Below are positions 9,202-19,313 of a DNA stretch of 64,000 nt, piece after piece. Position 1 is the first letter of the stretch; each line of letters starts with the position of its first letter. The stretch covers positions 428,819,669 through 428,883,668 of the forward strand of contig NC_045429.1 of the NCBI RefSeq assembly GCF_902635505.1, read 5' to 3'. The notes beneath the pieces were generated by a model. The model ran no database searches. It was not told the origin of the DNA and saw only the letters and a program-made list of their open reading frames with translations. Source of the DNA: Sarcophilus harrisii. Taxonomy: Eukaryota; Chordata; Mammalia; Dasyuromorphia; Dasyuridae. A program made the translations under genes and the position numbers.

Positions 9202-12200
9202 CTGGGCGCCCAGCGCGGGGGGGGTACAAGGAGCGGAGAGAGGAGGGAGGGGGGCGGGGGCAGAGCCCGTGGCGGGGGCGGGGGGGGGAGGGGGGGCAGA
9301 CAACGCCGGCTTAGCGCACCCTTCACCGCGCGCCCCGCCCCCGCCCCCCAAGGAGCTCCACCCACAATCTGGGACGCCCGGCCTGCCAGATAATGTCAGA
9401 TAAAGCAGGTCATGTACTGTGTGTGAAAAGTGGTGTGAAAATGGTACGTGAAAAATTAGTGCCTTCTCCCCTTCCTGTGCAATTTGGACAGGTCCAGAGC
9501 CCCCCCAGTCACCCACAGCAAGTCCCGTCCGTTTTATGCTGTTCCCAAACCGTCTGGAAATTGTAGAACAAGAACCCAGGCTGGTGGGGAAAGGGGTCAA
9601 GGGTTAGATCGCCAAGTTAGGGTGGAGCCAGTGGGTGGGAGAAGTGCCCTCAGCCTCAGGGGCCACCATGGATCGTGGTCCCCAAAACCATCCTGCCTGG
9701 TGCTCTTGGGAGAGCAGACAGCATTGCCGCGAGGCTGACAGGGGATCGTGCCCCTTACACTGACCGTTAGGGAGAGGGAAAGCTCTGGCTTCAGGGAAAT
9801 GCATTTAATACTAGAGCCAGGGCGAGCAATCGTTGGAATCTGGGATGGAAGGGCCCAATGGTTGCGCTGGCACGCCTGCACACACGTGCTTTCTCTCTGG
9901 CTCTCTGTCTCTATCTCTGTGTCTCTCTCTGTGTTTGTCTCTCCTTCCCTTTCTCTCTCTGTCTCTTGTCTCTGTGTCTCTCTCTGTGTTTGTCTCTCTC
10001 TTCCTCCCTTTCTCTCTCTGTCTCTTGTCTGTGTCTCTCTGTGTTTGTCTCTCTCTCCCTCCCTTTCTCTCTCTCTGTCTCTTGTCTCTGTGTCTCTGTC
10101 TTGTCTCTGGTCTCTGTCTCTGTCTCTGTCTCTCTTTCCAACCCCTCCCCCCCTTTCTCTCTTCCTCTCTCCCACCTCCTTCACCTCCCTCCCCCCCCTC
10201 TCGGGGCTGGGGGTTGTCTCTCACCTCGTTTCCAGGATCTGCTGCCGGATGGTCTTTACGTATTCAAAACTGTCAAAGCAGCAGATGTCGTAGACCAAGA
10301 TGTAGGCGTGGACACTCCGGAGCCCCCGGCAGCAGGCATCTGCCCACTCCTGTGACAATCCCACACCCGAGGCCATTGTGAGAGTAGTCAGTGAACCCCT
10401 TCAAGCTCCTTCCCCAAGTTCTCCTTATTTACTAATTAGAACGCCTGCCTCGGAGCCAAGCAGGCTGGTCCAGCCCCAGGCTAGAGCTTAGAGGCTCCTG
10501 CTGCTTCTCCTAATCTCCCCTGGAAAAGAGGAAAGCTCCAGCCCTGAAGACTGTCTTTAGGGAGAGCCTAGAACCAGCCACTGCTGAAGCTGAGACTTTG
10601 CAAGAATAGCTGTGTAGATGCGGTGGAAAGAGCTTATAAAACCTTTTCTAATTCTATATTGGTGAGTTTATGAACCCCAAAATGGGACTCGGAAGACTTG
10701 GATTCACAGAATCACAGGATTTAAAGCTGGAAAATATGTTAGAGATCATCTAGCCCTTAATGTTGTTGTTCAGGCATGCCCAACACTTTGTGACTTCATT
10801 TGGGGTTTTCTTGGCAAAAATACTGGAATGATTGGCCATTTGCTTCTCCGGCTCATTTTACAGATGAGGAAACTGAGGCAAACAGGGTTAAGTGACTTGT
10901 CCAGGGTCACACAGCTAATAAATATCTGATGATGTATTTGAATTCAAGTCTTCCTGCGGATTTCTTTGACAAAGAGACCTAATTCAGTTTCAATTGATCA
11001 ATGATGGACAGAAGCAGCTACACCCAAAGGAAAAAAAAAAACAAAAAAACACTGGGAAATGAATGTAAACTGTTTGCATTTTTGTTTTTCTTCCCGGGTT
11101 ACTTCTACCTTCTGAATCCAATTCTCCCTGTGCAACAAGAAAACTGTTTGGATCTGCATACATACATTGTATCTAGGATATACTAGGACATATTCAACAT
11201 ATATAGGACTGCTTGCCATCTAGGGGAGGGGGTGGAGGGTGGGAGGGAAAAATCGGAACAGAAGTGAGTGCAAGGGATGATGTTGTAAAAAAAATTACCC
11301 TGGCATGGATTCTGTCAATAAAAAGTTACTATAATAAATTAAAAAAGAAAAATTGGAACAAAAGAATTGGCAATTGTCAATGCTGTAAAATTATCCATGC
11401 ATATAACTTGTAAATAAAAAGCTATAATTAAAAAAAAAAAAAAAAGAATTCAAGTTTTCCTGACCCCAAGCCCAGGACTCTATCTCCAATACTAAATACT
11501 TAAATACTAATGGATACCAATCATCTCTATTTTGATGCTCTAGCTCTTCAACAATGCAGATTGAAATCCATCAATACCTACCCATCCTATGGAATTTTAA
11601 CCTATGTCCTTCTATAACTTCAATAAAAAGGATGACTCAAAATTCTGGAGTCCTTCCTCTATTTCTCTGAACATTAAGAGATTATCAGTGGAACACTGTT
11701 TACAGCCACTGGCTGTCCCTTTTCCTCAGCACCTGACCTTTTTCTAACCCATAATTGTTTAGTAACTTATATTCTCATTCATATTTGAAGTTCCAAAGTG
11801 GATATATGTTGCAGCCTTACACTCCCACCATCCTTCATTTACCAGGGAGCAAGTTTGAAGATTCAGAGAAAGTAAATGACTTATTGATGGTCCTACAATT
11901 AGTATATGGAAGAGTGGCGATTTGAGTTAAATCTAACTCAAAGTCCACAGCTCTCTCCATACATAAGCTCTCTCTCATTTTCTTGTCCCTGTTCTGCTGC
12001 TGTGCGAGCTTGGGCAAATCATTTCCCTGTCTAGCCTTAGTTTCCTCCTCTGTAAAATTAGGGCCTTCTAGGCTTATTCCCACCCATAACTTCGATTCCA
12101 GTGTTTGTGTGTTCACATAAATCTAGCAAATTTCCTTGGCTTCTATCCCAAGCATAGTGAGAGTCCCTTGCTGTCCAAGGTCCTGAAAGTTTTCTGGCCC

Positions 12201-15200
12201 AAGGTTATGAACCTCATTCCACCCCTTGCTTCATCCGTAATACTGGCCCCTGTGCTGCAGATTTCAACCTATGACCCTGGGAAATTTAAAGGGATGATAG
12301 ATATATTGTTATACCCTGAGCAGCAGAGAAAGATGGTAAAGTTGGATGAATTCTAGAAGGCAGTAGTAAACTAACTTAATGTAAAGAGGACCTTGGGATA
12401 AACCCTGGGGATAAAGCTTAAGGATAGTTACCTAGAGGAAAGATTAATGGGTGGATAAACTAAGATGAATGGATGCCTGTAAAAGGCTGATTGGATTAAA
12501 CAGCAAATCCGCTAACAGATTAATTAGCTAATTAATCAGTGAAGGCCGAAGGATTTACTGCTGTAAATTTAGTGGATAGAGCCTTGGGAAAGGGAGGAGT
12601 TCACAACAGATCTCAGAAGGTGAGTTTATAAAGCAGAAAGCAGGTCTGTAGGCGTCTCCCTAAAGGGATCACAAGTATCACAGGCCACTGATTTCTCTCT
12701 GGCTCTCTTTCTTTTTCTTTTTCTGTTTCTCTGTCTCTGTGTGAGAGCCACCACTTAACCAGGCTTAACCAGGCTTAACCAGGGCCACCATTGGTCACTT
12801 CCTGTGAAATTAGTTGGAGACTGGGGAGGGAAAGGTAGAGAAGACAGAGGGCTATCTGGATGTTTGTTCTTCATCTCAGTTAAGGAAAGGAGAAAGTTTT
12901 ACTTTTAACTGGGAGTGGGGAAGCTTTCCAGAAAAATACATCCGACTCGATATCAGAGTGAGATGTGAAGTACTTCTTTCAGGACACATTAAAGCTTTAG
13001 ATAGTTACTCACTCTTCCTAGGCTGGACTAAGTTTCAGTGATCCTGATGATTTCCAGAGGTGGCAAGATGGAATATATGTAATGACCTCAACAAAGTCTA
13101 ACCTGAACAGCTAGTCACAATTTTATGTGGGTTTACCACCATCTCGATCGCATTGAAGCAAAGGAAAAGGGAAACCAGACACCCATTCACCATGGACACC
13201 ATTCACCAGGAGTTCCAGACCCTGTTGTCTGACTCCAAATCCAATGTGATTTCCATTGCTCCATGATACCTCTCCCATCCTCTCCCTGGGAGAGGAAGCA
13301 GCTGCCTGCCTTCCAGGATGACAGCCCCACCTCTCCCTTGACTCTAGCTGCCTCCCTTGTGGGGGTCTTCTAGGCTTATTCCCACCCACATCTCCCCAGA
13401 GAAGCCTCAGGGGAGAAGAGGAGAAAAACTTCTGTAACCTCCTGATTGGCTAAGCTCTCCCCTCACACCTCCCCCTTCCAATAAAAACTAAAATGGTATG
13501 GGGCATAAAAGAGCAGATGAACATCCCTAAGGAAGTTGATTCTCTTCTATTCCGGTAGATGCCCCAAGTATTTATTTAGTGATTGCTCTGGGATCGTGTT
13601 AGTGTAGGAATGGAGCTATGGGATAGGAGGCAACCCAAGGGAGACTTTGGGATCACTGACATATCTGCCAGGTAGACAGCCCTGGATATTCCTATCTCTG
13701 TCACATTAGCTCACAGTGCCTGTCTCTAAATTGCCTAATCTCCCTCGGTTCCCTGTCTGTAGGAGGGAAGCAATAGGGAGAGGAGTAAGCGAGGGCCCAT
13801 CTTAGGAAATTCAGATGGATACAGAGCTAGAAAAGAACTCGAAGGACATTAGCCCACCCACATTTTACAGATGATGAAACTAAAGCCCAAAGAAGTTTAA
13901 AGGACTTGGCTAATGCTCCCAGATACTATCAATGGTGAGATTTGAATCCAGGTGCTTAGACCCTTAAAGCCATGTCACTTTTCACTTAACCACGCTGCCT
14001 TCTTCGAAACAGATATTCCTACCACTGCTGCAGACCTCCCTTGGCAGGGCTGCTCTGATGGAGAAAGAAGTAAGTTTTAGGTAAAATTTAAATGTAAATT
14101 AAATTTTTGAAGAGAGGTAGCAATGGATATCTTAAAGTCCAAAAAAAGTGAGAAAAGGCTCATTTTCCCACTTGAGCAGGAAGACAGGAAGAGAAATCAA
14201 GAGCCTCAGAATAAGAGCAAGTTGGCCACTCTGGCTATAGATGCAAATTTCTTTAACTTCAAGGGGTGGGCTAAAAGATATTATTTACACACTGTCTATT
14301 TGAGGAGCCTTCTGTCACTATTCTTCAGGCTTTCCCTTGGTTGAAACTCTTTATCTACTCTTCTCTTGTGTCCTTGGCCCTGACATCCTGGCTGATGGAA
14401 ATGCAGAGATAATGGTGATTTTCAGACTGGCATAGCAACCGTACCATAAGCCCTGGTTACTGAGTGGGGCAGATGGAATGATTCCAGGGTTCTGAGCTCT
14501 TTGTTTCCATATCCCAACCTCTGCAGTTTTAGTCAGGGATTTGCTACCACGAGCCAGTCATTCGGTCCTCTGCATGCTAGCCAACCCCACTGTGTCCTCA
14601 GATTTTTCTCCAATCACCTCTAGAAACAGTCTGCAGAACTGTAAAACTTCCCTAATGAACAAGCCTGCCCCATAGCTCTGTCCCAATACTAATAATAGCT
14701 TACATATTATATAAATGTCTTCTTTCACATTCATTATCTCCCTGCCTGTGGGAGGTCGGTTGGGACAGGTATAACTTGTCCCAGGAGGGGTGGAGGAAGT
14801 AGCAGAAAACGAGGGACTAATGACTTAAAACCCTGGAGGATGTTGTCACCAGAAGCCAGGGGTATGAAGTGAGGATCTCCTATCATTCACGGGGGAGTCC
14901 AGGAGAGTGGGAAAGTGTCTGGGCTGGGGTAGAGAGAAAAGGGAACAGGAAAACAGTGTGTCAGGGCGGAGAGAGCAAGTGGACTAGAGTTAAATGATCT
15001 CGGTTAGAATCCAGGTTCACCTATTACTATCCATGGCCACCTTGGTCTTACTCTGGGTTCTTCTTTTTCTTCTTTTTTTTAAATAAAGCTTTTTATTTTC
15101 AAAACACATGCAAAAATAGTTTTCAACATTCAGCCTTGCAAAATCTTGCATTCCCAATTTTTTCCCTCCTTTCTCCCCATCCCCTCCCTTAGACAGCAAG

Positions 15201-16645
15201 TAATCCAATATATGTTAAACAAGCGCAATTCTTTTATACACATCTCCACAGTTATCATGCTGCACAAGATAAATCAGATCAAAAAGGGGGAAAATATATT
15301 ACTCTGGGTTCTTGACCCATCTTTACTGTCTTGTAGCTCAAGTGGGAGAATGAGACTCTAAGCTTTTTCCCATTTCTAAGGAGAGGTCCATTGCTATCTC
15401 TTTTCAAAAACAGAAGAGGATTAGAAGCTGGTCAGCATTTAATTTTTAAGAAGGAACTGAGGCATCAGTGTACCCTCAAATTGCCATAGCCAAAATAAAG
15501 TTCTAGAGTTCTGGTTTCCCAGGCATGCCTATTAACTCTCACCTACTACCATCAACTGAAGTAACAGATATATAATATATCCATGCATATTATGTGCACG
15601 GTATACATATATGTGTAATGTTTATACACGAATATGAAAAATAGACACCAATAAATGCGTATTTCTACCTAAGTTCACACATGCAAGCCACTATCTATAA
15701 ACATGTGTAAATTGCTTTGCAAGTCTTAAGTCCTCATAGAAAAGATGTTAATAGGGCAGCTAGTTGTTTTAGTGCATAGGGCACCAGCCCTGAAGTCAGG
15801 AGGACCAGAGTTCAAATCTGACCTTAGACACTTACCACTTCCTGGCTCTGTGACCCTGGGCAAGTCACTTAACCCCAATGGCCTCAGCAAGATAGATAGA
15901 CAGATAAAATGTAGACTGATTTACTGGCTACTCGGGTTCAAGTCTCACTCCTGACATTTTGACCCTGGGAACCTCTAAGAGAGAAGTTGTAGAGAAGATG
16001 AGAACCAGCAGGGGAGAGCGATTTAATTCTCTATTAAAATGAAACTACAGGTCCGGTTCCTATCCCCATTTTACTAGCTTAACTAATACTCACTCTAGGG
16101 CTGTTTCCTCCCCGGAAAATGAGGTGGGACAAGGAAAGGCCATGGAGAGCAGGGATGAGAAATGCAGAGTTTTGGAAGGAGGCTGAGGCTGGGGTTCAAA
16201 CCCTCTTATTACTGCTTGTGAAATTCGTGCAGAAATCACCCCCCTGTTTTTGGAAGACCAGATGAAAGGGAATTCGCCAGGCCCATTAACGGCCCGCGGA
16301 GACTAGAACCCCAATTCTGGCGGCTCCGGGCTGTGCCAGCGGCCTCCGAGGTCGGGGTGGGAGCGGCACAGCGGAAGGGAGAGCCCAGAGCGCCCCCCCC
16401 CCCCCAGGAGAGCGCTACCCCCCCCCTACCTGCAGCGTGTTGACAGGGAAGGCGCTGATGGGCGGGAAGTCGAGGATCTGGAGGTCGTGCACGTGGCCGT
16501 TCATGACCACGGCGGGCAGGTAGAGGCGGCGGGCGGTGGTGGGCACGCAGACCTCGCTGAACTCGTTGTAAAGGAACTGGCGTACGATGGCGCTCTTGCC
16601 CACGCCTCGCGCCCCCAGCACGGCCACCCGATAGGTGGAGACCAT
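8931..16645 (-). CDS. RASL10B: RASL10B (RAS-like family 10 member B), complete coding region, three exons
   Basis: Coding exons 16645-16430, 10349-10225 and 9201-8931 join in phase to 203 codons, the length of the human protein as I recall it. Seen are a P-loop GARGVGKS (residues 11-18), NKRD (128-131, guanine specificity), ECSAK (157-161) and a C-terminal Cys-Thr-Ile-Met box expected to be prenylated. The switch II region reads LDFPPISAF, so the usual DxxGQ is absent; this is a family trait and suggests weak or unusual GTP hydrolysis. The start is [10 protein letters not shown], with G at -3 and G at +4. RASL10B is a small membrane-associated Ras-like protein, reported mainly from heart and neuroendocrine tissue. 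It is convergent with GAS2L2 and downstream of AP2B1 on the same strand. Confidence 0.96.
9890..10200. repeat. Pyrimidine-rich (TCTCTG)n-type repeat
   Basis: About 300 bases of TCTCTG/TCTCTC variants in the last RASL10B intron, directly beside the acceptor side of the middle coding exon. Long frames on both strands here are artefacts. Confidence 0.9.
10225..10349 (-). CDS. RASL10B: RASL10B second coding exon (residues 73-113)
   Basis: The acceptor is ttgtcacag|GAG and the donor ACGAG|gtgaga (phase 2). It encodes [20 protein letters not shown] and continues to QQILET. It is separated from the first coding exon by a 6.1-kb intron full of retroposons, and from the last by a 1.0-kb intron with a long pyrimidine repeat. 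Confidence 0.95.
10706..10756 (-). repeat. MIR-type fragment
   Basis: 'atcacaggatttaaagctgg' with 'gttagagatcatctagccc' is the end of a minus-strand MIR-type copy, cut by the following Mar1. Confidence 0.5.
10760..11495 (-). repeat. Mar1-type CORE-SINE split by an L1 insertion
   Basis: The SINE covers 10760-10956 and resumes at 11446-11495. The sequence at the break (GAATTCAAGTCTTCCTG, 10940-10956) is repeated at 11446-11462 with one mismatch, as the target-site duplication of the L1 within it. Confidence 0.85.
10957..11445 (+). mobile_element. 5'-truncated L1 3' end with composite double tail
   Basis: An L1 3' UTR ends near 11335 ('ggcatggattctgtcaataa'). A short A/T tract follows, then a second, different L1 terminus at 11348-11429 ('gtcaatgctgtaaaattatc', 'taaataaaaagctataa') and poly-A. 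One 17-bp target-site duplication surrounds the whole, so both tails arrived together. Confidence 0.85.
11496..11860. other. RASL10B intron, no feature seen
   Basis: Unique AT-rich sequence without reading frames or recognisable repeats. Confidence 0.4.
11860..12065. repeat. Two MIR fragments, opposite orientations
   Basis: 11860-11965 is a minus-strand MIR core ('gagaaagtaaatgacttatt'). 11990-12065 is a plus-strand MIR core ('gagcttgggcaaatcatttc', 'tttcctcctctgtaaaatta'). Confidence 0.55.
12065..13389. other. 1.3-kb segment bracketed by an exact 22-bp direct repeat
   Basis: The same 22 bases (starting CTTCTAGGCTT) occur at 12065-12086 and 13368-13389. The segment between has no poly-A end, no reading frame of note, and no family I recognise. 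It contains a tandem (aaccaggctt)3 at about 12757-12782. Confidence 0.5.
13810..14005 (-). repeat. MIR-type SINE
   Basis: 'cattttacagatgatgaaac', 'aggacttggctaatgctccc' and 'gagatttgaatccaggtgc' follow minus-strand MIR order. Confidence 0.7.
14006..15047. other. RASL10B intron, no clear feature
   Basis: Mostly unique. A faint MIR-like patch at about 14690-14770 is too degraded to call. Confidence 0.4.
15063..15298 (-). mobile_element. 5'-truncated L1 3' end
   Basis: A minus-strand L1 3' UTR (poly-T side, then 'gctttttattttcaaaacac'). It is flanked by a perfect 15-bp duplication TTACTCTGGGTTCTT at 15048-15062 and 15299-15313. Confidence 0.88.
15753..15908 (+). repeat. WSINE, near full length
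   Basis: The head 'gggcagctagttgttttagt' is followed by 'ccctgaagtcaggaggacc' and 'ccctgggcaagtcacttaac'. It ends in a (GATA)-like tail rather than pure A. Confidence 0.88.
16430..16645 (-). CDS. RASL10B: RASL10B first coding exon (P-loop, residues 1-72)
   Basis: There are 72 codons from MVSTYR to FPVNTLQ, ending at donor CAG|gtaggg in phase 0. The exon contains the P-loop and the effector-like region [13 protein letters not shown]. It lies inside the CpG island and is strongly GC-rich. Confidence 0.96.
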
Positions 16646-16792
16646 GCCTCCGGCCCCGCTCCGCCTCCGCGTCCTCGCCGCTGCCCCCGGAGGACCCCCC
16701 GGGCTGCATATTCCAGGGGCTGGGGGCTCAGCCACCGTCAACAGCGACCATTGCTGTCCCTGCGGGCCTCTGCTCCACGGCTTCCAGCGGGC
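16646..16792 (-). other. RASL10B: RASL10B 5' UTR part of exon 2, with overlapping upstream reading frame
   Basis: A strong acceptor (cctctttgccttgcag) places the exon start at 16792. The main frame stays open through all 49 upstream codons but has no ATG in them. A different-frame ATG at 16709-16707 (A at -3) opens a frame that overlaps the main start. In the inferred spliced mRNA it would end at 10275-10273 after 118 codons. Confidence 0.6.
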
Positions 16793-16914
16793 CTGCAAGG
16801 CAAAGAGGCCCGGCTCAAGCGCGTCCCGCTGGGCAGCGCGCGGGGCCGGCTCTTGGCCAGCCCGCGTCGGGTTTTCTTGGCACGGGCACCGAAGCGGCTG
16901 GCCAGCTCCGTCTC

Positions 16915-16998
16915 CGGCTCGTTTGCAGGGGGGGGAACCGAGGGAACTGGGCTAAGTGACGTGCCCCGTCACACAGCCAGGAAGTGTCGGGGGCCAGC
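16915..16998 (-). repeat. SINE remnant inside the CpG island, GC-shifted
   Basis: 'ggaaccgagggaactgggctaag', 'tgacgtgccccgtcacacag' and 'ccaggaagtgtcgggggcc' keep the minus-strand SINE core order, but many A/T positions are now G/C. Confidence 0.6.
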
Positions 16999-17224
16999 TT
17001 CGAAGCCCCCCAGGCTGCCCCCGGGTCCCGGCAGGACCCCCAGGCTGCCCCTTCTCAGCAGTTTAAGCAAAGCTCCCTCTCTTTCCTCTTGCGGCCCTAG
17101 GCAGGGTAGCGAGGGGACCTTAGGCGGCCCCCGTCCGGGTCCCGCACGCGCATTTGCGCGGCCGAGTCCCAGCCCAGCAGCCTCTCCGGGTCCCGCCGGA
17201 CGTCCCTGGGGAGCATCCCCGAGA

Positions 17225-17286
17225 GCCAGGGCAAGCCTGCGGGCGCCAGGGCAAGCCTGCGGGCGCCAGGGCAAGCCTGCGGGCGC
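17225..17286. repeat. 20-bp tandem repeat, three copies
   Basis: The unit GCCAGGGCAAGCCTGCGGGC repeats three times without change in the CpG island. Confidence 0.95.
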
Positions 17287-19289
17287 CCGCATCACCATGT
17301 GTGCTCCCAGGGGGCGCCTGTTCCTTCCGCGCGCGCACGGGTGCTTCCAGCCTCGTCCCACTCAAGTCGGAGGGGCCGAGCGGCCGCTCAAGCCGGCCCA
17401 CGTCGCCTCCCCTCCGCCGGAACAAGGCGGCAGGGGGCCCCGGCGCCCAAGGGCACTGCAGCCCGGCCAGCCGGCGGCTCCGAGAGGGGTTACATAACAA
17501 GCATCCCCAGGACCGGGGGAAGCCGGAGAAGGGAGAAGGCGCCGGAGCTGCAGAGGAGGGCCCGACTGCCGCTTCCTGCCACCCTCTGCAGCTCGGCCCA
17601 GGGGCCGGAGCGGGGAGGGGGCACGCGGGGCTGTCCCGGGACTCAAGGTCTCGGGGACGGGCCTGCCCGCCTGGGTGCCCTGTGCTGAAGCCCCACTGGC
17701 GCCCCGGTGCCGCGGGCGTTCTCCGGGGGGCGGGGCAGAGCTACTGGGCCCCGGAAAGCCCCCGTGCCTCGCCTCTCACTGCCCCCACCGCGCCGGGATT
17801 CGGAGCGATCCCCCCAGGCAGGAACGCCCTGCCTTTCTACCCCCAATGCTCCAGTCCCAGCCCCCAGAAAGGGGGATGGGGGAAAGACTGCAGTCTGAGA
17901 GAGCAGCACTGAGCCCTCCCAAGCCCTCCCCGGGCCCGGGAGCCGCCATCCGCCCCGCGAGAAAGAAGGGCTAAGGCTTGTCTCCTCGAAGCCCCTCCGC
18001 CTGGGCACCCCCGGAGGGTGAGGGCCAGCTAGGGGGCGCCCCGGCCGGGCTCTGCCCGTTTGGCCCGAGGCAAGTCCTGGCAGAGGCGTGCGCGGGCCCC
18101 TGCCCTGGCCCCCCGCCCAGCGCCCCGGCATAAGGGGGCCCGAGTCCCTAGTGCACCCCCAGCCCCTCCCGGGCGGGCAGCTTCCCCCCTTCTGCTGCTC
18201 TATGTCCCCGGACTCGCCCCCCCCCAGCATCTCTTCCCCTCCGCCCAAACACCCCCCTCACGTGGCCCCGCGCACAGTTCCCCCTGCTCCTCGCCCGCCT
18301 CCCACCCGCGTCCTTGGCCTTCGCCCCCACGCCGACCCCCGGCTCACACCTGGGGCGCCCCCATTCCGACGGCGCCCTCTCCCTCCCGCCCCCCCCCCCC
18401 CGGCCCACGCCGCCGCTTACCCGGGGCCGGCTTAGATGCCCCCGGCCCCGCGGGGCCCGGGTCGGGGTCCCCCGAGTCTCCGACGCGGTCCCCGCCCCGC
18501 CTCCCCGGCCTGGGGGGCAGGGGTGGGGTGGGACGCCCCCTACCTGCTGAAATGGGGCAGGTGAAGGGATGGAGGAAAAGAGACGGGGAGGAGGATTGTG
18601 AGAGGAGGGGCTGCTTTCGGGATTTTTTTTTTAAATCTCCTGCCCCTTCTCTCCCTCCGGAGCCCGCGTTGCTCGCAGTGGAGGGAGGGAGGAGAGCGGG
18701 GGCCGGGCAGGAAGGTTGGGGGGGGAACCCTGATCTGGGATTCCGCTGGGTCCCTAAGCCTGACACATTTACTCATTCAACCTTTTTTCCCCTCTTGGTT
18801 CTTTCTTGGGGGCGGGGGCGGGGGCGGGGAAGAATCTCTCCCCCAGATCCCCCTGCCCGTTTCCACTCTTCTCTTCCCAGGGGGAATTTGGGCCTGGCCC
18901 CCCTGCCTCCCCACAGAGACCCGCAAGGGCAGGGGGCAGGGCGGTGCTAGCGGGACCAGGGCAGCCGAGCGGCGTGGGAGGGAGGAAGCGGGACCGAGAC
19001 CCCGAGGAGGGCTGGCCATTTGCCAGGCTTACTCGGGGCTCTCCTCCGCCCCAACGGCAGCGAGAATCGGTGGGCTGCTCTCTAAGCGTCCCGGCCCCGG
19101 GGCTGGGTTTCCCCCAGGATCAGCGCCCCGCGGGAGTGCTTGGGGTGAGGCGAGGTAACGCTCCCTTGCTGCCGAGGGCGAGCCTAAGGAGGGAGACCCG
19201 CCTTCGAACGCCGGGAGCGCGCCCTTCGGCCGTCCTGCTTTTTCCCTCCCTCCCCCACCCCCCGAGGGCCCCAGGCCCTGGCTCGGGGC

Positions 19290-19313
19290 GGGGGGGGGGG
19301 GGGGGGGGGGGGG
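19290..19313. repeat. 24-base poly-G run at edge of CpG island
   Basis: An uninterrupted G run. It is a possible quadruplex former and a likely spot for length error. Confidence 0.9.

Noticed and set aside
8012-9600. Several frames up to 374 codons in GC-rich DNA
   Set aside because: Stop-poor because of base composition; only the RASL10B exon within them matches a protein.
9597-10381. Frames of 130-195 codons on both strands
   Set aside because: They are products of the (TCTCTG)n pyrimidine repeat beside a RASL10B exon.
12560-13700. LTR-like look (TATA-like and AATAAA-like motifs near pyrimidine tracts)
   Set aside because: No matching LTR pair, no TG...CA ends with a short target duplication, and no internal retroviral sequence.
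15753-15830. tRNA-like box A/B arrangement in SINE heads
   Set aside because: These belong to WSINE, Mar1 and MIR copies; no cloverleaf of a functional tRNA was found.
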